DNA of 64,000 nucleotides from a bacterium (GTDB lineage: Bacteria > Krumholzibacteriota > Krumholzibacteriia > JACNKJ01). Below, piece after piece: positions 60,221 through 64,000 of this stretch; position 1 is the stretch's first letter; the number at the start of each line of letters is the position of its first letter. The notes under the pieces are model-generated. The model did not search any database and was not told the DNA's origin. It saw only the letters and a list, made by a program, of their open reading frames with translations. Location: positions 62,001-126,000 of the forward strand of contig JAAEPZ010000253.1 of the NCBI GenBank assembly GCA_024231955.1, written 5' to 3'. The translations under genes and the position numbers were made by a program.

Positions 60221-62432
60221 ACGCCACCCCCTCGTTGCTATCCGCATCCTGCCCCATCATCACCAGGAGAGTACAATCATCCTCTGGTTCCCCGGTGGCG
60301 CTGAAGCGGGTCAGGTCATCCAGCAGATCGCCAATAATCTCATCTGGTTCCCCACCAATCCGGGTGAGCAATTCCACCAGACGCCGATCGGAGAACTGCT
60401 CCCCTGACGAGTTGGCCGTCTCGCTCACTCCATCCGTGTAGCACACCAGGCGATCCCCTCCGCCGAACGGGATGCGATAGGTGGAGAAATCGACATCCCG
60501 GAACGCCCCGAGCAACATGCCCCCCTCCTGGAGCGGCACTGTCAGGCCACCCTTACGGGTGAGAATCGGAGGCGGATGCCCCGCGGAGGCATACTCCAGA
60601 TCCCCCGAATTCATCCGCAGCGCCCCCAGCCAGAGCGTGATGAACCGCTCGGCGGGGCTGTTGTCGTGGATGATCCGGTTCAGATCGCTCAGTATCTCCC
60701 CCGGCGTCAGTGGAGCGCGGACGATGCTGCGGAACGACGCCTGTAATGTGGCCATGAGCATGGCGGCCGGAATCCCCTTGCCGGATACATCGGCAATGAC
60801 GAAGTAGAGGTCATCCCCCATAACCAGCCAGTCGTAATAGTCTCCGCCGACCTGCAGACTGGGGCGGCTGATGCCGCTGAGACGCACCTTGTCCAGTTCA
60901 GGCGGAGTCCCGGGGAGCAGCCCGGACTGGATCCGCTGGGCAAGCTGCATCTCCTCCTCCAGGAGCCTCTTGTCCAGGAGTTCGGTCAGCAGCATCAGAT
61001 TCCGGATAGCCGCCGACAGCTGTCCGGCCACCAGCACCAGATGCTCCCGGTCGATACTGCGCAGTCCGCGTCTGTCGCTGCGGGCGCTCAGCAACAGCAG
61101 GCCACGGCAGGCGGCCTCATCGGACAGCGAAAGGATATAGTGGTAGTTGGTTTCCGGCGGTGGCGCCAACCTCTGTCCTCGCCGACACCAGGCTCTGAAT
61201 TCAGTCCACAGCAGCGGCTCCTGGAACTCCTTCAGATTATTTTCCCGCTCACCCAACTCCTTGAACCAGGCAGGCATCTGGACATCCTCGGACGGACACC
61301 CCCAGGCCAGGACCTGGAATTCGTCGATATGGAAGATATCGTGCATGACTATCTGCAAAGCATCGTGGATATCGCTCAAGCCATGCACATCCCCCAGCTT
61401 GGCGCCGAACCGCCGTAACGATTCACGACGAGGATCGCCGGAGTGTCCGAACAGGCGACGATCGAGAACGCTCTCGATACGGCTCACAAGGGGCTGAAAA
61501 AGCACGAGGGCAAAGACGGTGAGCCCTGCGTCGAAGAGCCCCGCCAGATCACCCAGATAGGTGCTGGTGATGACCTGACAGCGATCCAGCAGAAACAGGT
61601 AGCATACCGCCAGGATAATCGAAACCGAGATATCCATCACGCCCCGTCTGGCGAGCAGACGGATGCGGAGGAAACGGTAGCGAATCGCCGCAAAGGCGAT
61701 CGCGGCGCTGGAGAGGATGACGCAGGCGGACAGCAGATGCGGCCTGACCACCGTCGAGGGTGCACGGCCCATGAATATGGGAAGCGCCTCCGCGATCAGG
61801 TACCCCGTCAACGGCAGGGCGAACCCCAGGAACAGAAACAACCTCTGCCGCTTGAGCATCTCCCGGCTCCGCAGCTCCCTGTTGCGCGCCAGGAGGACCA
61901 GTGCTCCGATCCCGACCAGCAGATTGACCCCCGGGAAGAGCAGTTGATGGAGCGATATCCCCAGGGACCAGATCGTATCCAGGGTGGAGAGATGCTCGCT
62001 CAGCATGCCGGCCGAGGAATCGAGCGGCGCCAGCAGATCCGATGGCTCGACCCGACTGGAGGTCAGGATCAGCACCAGATGGATGATATAGGGCAGATAG
62101 AGAAGCACGGGGATGATCTTGAACCGCTCCAGCACGGCGTGCCGTCTCGGGAAGACCAGGCTGAACAGGAGAATCGTGGGGAAGAAGAACTCCCAGATGT
62201 AGGAGAATCGTTCCAGATAACCGCCAAACAGGAGGATCTGACCATCGGCGCTGCTGGGTTGCATCAATCCGATTCCGGCCAGAATCGGAGCAAAACCGGC
62301 GAAAAACAACATGAAGGCGACTACCCTGTGCAGCTCCTCATGTCCGAGACGACGCAGCAAGCCCAATCCCCAGGCCAGCATCATGGCGCCCGCGGCGAAG
62401 TACATTACAGGGAGAAAGGTCTCGGGGGCCAT
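60210..62432 (-). CDS. Membrane PP2C/SpoIIE-type phosphatase with GAF domain (RsbU-like)
   Basis: 740 residues from the ATG at 62432 (GGGAG upstream); a TTG four codons earlier is possible. About eight to nine hydrophobic segments (to residue about 305) form a membrane sensor, followed by a GAF-like region. A short helix EEEMQLAQRIQSGLLPG leads into the SpoIIE domain: LQVGGDYYDWL, FVIADVSGKGIPAAMLM, LEYASAGHPPPIL and LVCYTDGVSET, with the metal-binding Asp residues present. It should dephosphorylate the STAS antagonist encoded just upstream, switching on a partner-switching pathway. Confidence 0.92.
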   Translation of the reverse strand: MAPETFLPVMYFAAGAMMLAWGLGLLRRLGHEELHRVVAFMLFFAGFAPILAGIGLMQPSSADGQILLFGGYLERFSYIWEFFFPTILLFSLVFPRRHAVLERFKIIPVLLYLPYIIHLVLILTSSRVEPSDLLAPLDSSAGMLSEHLSTLDTIWSLGISLHQLLFPGVNLLVGIGALVLLARNRELRSREMLKRQRLFLFLGFALPLTGYLIAEALPIFMGRAPSTVVRPHLLSACVILSSAAIAFAAIRYRFLRIRLLARRGVMDISVSIILAVCYLFLLDRCQVITSTYLGDLAGLFDAGLTVFALVLFQPLVSRIESVLDRRLFGHSGDPRRESLRRFGAKLGDVHGLSDIHDALQIVMHDIFHIDEFQVLAWGCPSEDVQMPAWFKELGERENNLKEFQEPLLWTEFRAWCRRGQRLAPPPETNYHYILSLSDEAACRGLLLLSARSDRRGLRSIDREHLVLVAGQLSAAIRNLMLLTELLDKRLLEEEMQLAQRIQSGLLPGTPPELDKVRLSGISRPSLQVGGDYYDWLVMGDDLYFVIADVSGKGIPAAMLMATLQASFRSIVRAPLTPGEILSDLNRIIHDNSPAERFITLWLGALRMNSGDLEYASAGHPPPILTRKGGLTVPLQEGGMLLGAFRDVDFSTYRIPFGGGDRLVCYTDGVSETANSSGEQFSDRRLVELLTRIGGEPDEIIGDLLDDLTRFSATGEPEDDCTLLVMMGQDADSNEGVACVE

Positions 62433-62480
62433 CTCCACTCCCAACCAGGCTTATCTCGGGTTTCGGTTATCCCAGTTATA

Positions 62481-62918
62481 CTAACTTGTCAGGGTCTTTC
62501 CCAGCTTCAGCGTGAAACGTCCGCTATCATCCGTGAAAGTATCGACCACATCCATGACATCCCGCATGATAAAGATTCCCCGACCACGTGAATTCAAAAA
62601 GCGTTCGTCATCCGGAGAGATCGGAGGGGAGGTCAGCAGTTCCCTGTTGAAGCCGCCCCCCTCGTCAGAAACGGAAAAATGCATGCCCGTGCTCGACAGA
62701 CGGGCCTCAACCAGCACCCGATAATCCGCCTTGAACTTGTTGCCATGTTCAATGGCATTGCTCACGGCCTCGATAATGGCGATGGAGATCTGGTTGAGAC
62801 TATCCTCGTCCCACTCCAATTCCATTCCGATCTCCTGCAAAGCCGCGTCAATGACGCCTAACCAGCAGAATCTGCTCGGGATATCCCAACGAAGAACTTC
62901 TGTTGATCCATTATCCAT
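62481..62918 (-). CDS. Anti-sigma factor / serine kinase (RsbW-SpoIIAB type)
   Basis: 145-residue GHKL ATPase. N box AIIEAVSNAIEHGNKF, G1 box DEGGGFN and G2 box GRGIFIMRDVMDVV are all present. In partner switching it phosphorylates the STAS protein on serine and otherwise holds a sigma factor or other target. No sigma factor gene is in the window, so the output is unknown. Confidence 0.92.
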   Translation of the reverse strand: MDNGSTEVLRWDIPSRFCWLGVIDAALQEIGMELEWDEDSLNQISIAIIEAVSNAIEHGNKFKADYRVLVEARLSSTGMHFSVSDEGGGFNRELLTSPPISPDDERFLNSRGRGIFIMRDVMDVVDTFTDDSGRFTLKLGKTLTS

Positions 62919-62922
62919 GGCA

Positions 62923-63267
62923 TCACTTACTCTTGAAACTGGCTAATGCTTCAGCCTCATTATCAAATGATTCGAAAATACCGGCGAGCTTGGTAATCAT
63001 CAGGATCGAATCGATCCGATCGGAAACATTCGCCAGCTTGAAATGCCCTTCGGCATCACAAATGGATTTGTAGGCTGCGATCAGGATACCGAGTCCGGTG
63101 CTGTTGATCCAGTTGACCTTGGCCAGATTGACCAGGATGTTCTTCTTGCCGCCGGCAACAGTCTCCTTGACCAGGTTGTGGAACGTATCGGCGTCCGGAC
63201 CACCCATCACACGCCCACTCACGTCAAAGATCGCAACATCTTCTACTTCACGTACCTTGATCTTCAT
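62923..63267 (-). CDS. STAS-domain anti-sigma-factor antagonist (RsbV-SpoIIAA type)
   Basis: 114 residues from the ATG at 63267 (AAGGAG 7 bases upstream); it overlaps the rluD stop by one base (TAATG). The conserved phosphorylatable serine is Ser56 in NWINSTGLGILIAAY. Predicted to cycle between phosphorylation by the kinase and dephosphorylation by the PP2C protein encoded downstream. Confidence 0.93.
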   Translation of the reverse strand: MKIKVREVEDVAIFDVSGRVMGGPDADTFHNLVKETVAGGKKNILVNLAKVNWINSTGLGILIAAYKSICDAEGHFKLANVSDRIDSILMITKLAGIFESFDNEAEALASFKSK

Positions 63268-64000
63268 TAACAATCTCCTTGGTTATTTCCATCTTCACGC
63301 AGTAATTCCAGAACCGCTGTCATATCCTCCGGCAAAGGCGACCGGAATTTCATCTTCTCGCCCGATACTGGGTGGACAAACGCCAGCTCAAATGCGTGCA
63401 GGGCCTGCCTGTCAATTCGATCCAGAAGTTCGCGCTGCAATTTGGTCGCTGCCCGAACCTGCCCCCGCAAACGGCTTTTGCGCCCCCCATATACCGGATC
63501 ACCCAAAATCGGATGACCCAGAAACGCCATATGTACCCGTATCTGATGAGTCCTCCCGGACCCCAACTGCAATCGAATATAGTCGAAGCTGTCGAATGAG
63601 TCCATCCGAGAGTAGCGGGTGAGGGCGGCCTTGCCATCCTCACGCACCGCCATCCTTTTCCTGTGGACCTTATCGCGTCCGACCGGCTCCTCGACAACCC
63701 CCTCATCCTGATCCAACTGCCCCCAGACGATGGCCGCATAATGCCTGTGAACATCGCGGGCGGCAAGCATTTCGACCAGTCCCCGGTGCGCGGCGTCACT
63801 CTTGGCCACAACCATCAAACCGCTGGTGTCCTTGTCCAGTCTGTGGACGATTCCCGGACGCAAAGCGTCACCGATACCCGACAGGGCGCTCAGATGGTGC
63901 AACAATCCATGCACCAGAGTCCCGCTGTGGTTGCCTGCGGCGGGATGGACCACCAACCCGGCCTGCTTGTCGATCACGGCCAGATGCTCATCCTCGTGCA
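63267..64000 (-). CDS. rluD: RluA/RluD-family rRNA pseudouridine synthase, N-terminus cut by window edge
   Basis: About 244 residues visible; the frame stays open to the window end (EDEHLAVIDKQAGLVVHPAA is the first block), so the S4 domain presumably lies beyond. The catalytic block is GIVHRLDKDTSGLMVVAKSD with Asp in RLDKDTSG, followed by ALTRYSRMD, LGSGRTHQIRVHMAFLGHPI and GDPVYGG. The family modifies U1911/1915/1917 of 23S rRNA (RluD) or related sites; exact target not certain. Confidence 0.93.
   Translation of the reverse strand, partial: HEDEHLAVIDKQAGLVVHPAAGNHSGTLVHGLLHHLSALSGIGDALRPGIVHRLDKDTSGLMVVAKSDAAHRGLVEMLAARDVHRHYAAIVWGQLDQDEGVVEEPVGRDKVHRKRMAVREDGKAALTRYSRMDSFDSFDYIRLQLGSGRTHQIRVHMAFLGHPILGDPVYGGRKSRLRGQVRAATKLQRELLDRIDRQALHAFELAFVHPVSGEKMKFRSPLPEDMTAVLELLREDGNNQGDC

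Overview
The window is bacterial chromosome of roughly 58-60% G+C, except for a visibly AT-richer stretch at about 49.2-58.3 kb. It looks like a Gram-negative, diderm member of the Fibrobacteres-Chlorobi-Bacteroidetes (FCB) superphylum. The evidence is outer-membrane proteins, lipoproteins, Lnt, TatC and MltG, and above all three large secreted proteins ending in the FlgD-like 'PNPF(N)P' C-terminal domain used as a sorting/anchoring tail in that group. The mix (gingipain-type peptidase, LVIVD propeller, dockerin-like repeats, partner-switching genes) suggests an uncultured lineage such as Krumholzibacteriota, Eisenbacteria or relatives. That placement is inference, not proof.

Layout. 0-9.7 kb (- strand): arsR-nudix, tldD-tldE, a glycosyltransferase, ecfT-truA, transaldolase, an HtrA protease and a truncated purB. 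9.8-16.5 kb (+): an outer-membrane barrel fused to an SppA-like fold that lacks its catalytic residues, prmA, a POTRA/barrel-like protein and an M23 lipoprotein. 16.4-25.8 kb: lnt (-), an LVIVD propeller protein (+), a sigma-54 activator (-), HD-GYP-purM (-) preceded by a 20-codon ORF inside a 14-bp inverted repeat, and an unknown acidic protein. 25.9-37.1 kb (-): pfkB kinase, argS, rsfS, polyprenyl synthase, tatC, a lipoprotein, then purD-purE-yrdC-LMW-PTP-rpiB-glyA-nrdR; part of this order (yrdC, LMW-PTP, rpiB, glyA) is conserved in Bacillus. 37.2-44.7 kb (-): a complete BMP-type nucleoside ABC importer downstream of carbamate kinase and a motif-less carbamoyltransferase, plus murQ.

44.8-58 kb (-) is the accessory, secreted-protein region: a C25 (gingipain-like) peptidase, a 999-residue HEXXH/beta-helix protein, and six small paralogous secreted proteins (202, 196, 202, 196, 195 and 192 residues). 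All six end in the same eight-residue tag, [W/F]-S-[S/E]-[I/L]-K-[A/S]-L-Y, immediately before the stop codon. Five of them lie in a tandem duplication that also copied a dockerin-like gene (one copy now decayed), a strong terminator and intergenic inverted repeats. A consensus TTGACA-N18-TATAAT promoter drives the block. This family is the best candidate for an undescribed system.

58.3-64 kb (-): tRNA-Val overlapping a small membrane protein gene, mltG-ruvX, and an Rsb-type partner-switching set (PP2C phosphatase, kinase/anti-sigma, STAS antagonist) directly downstream of rluD. Most housekeeping genes are in overlapping (ATGA/TGATG) operons.
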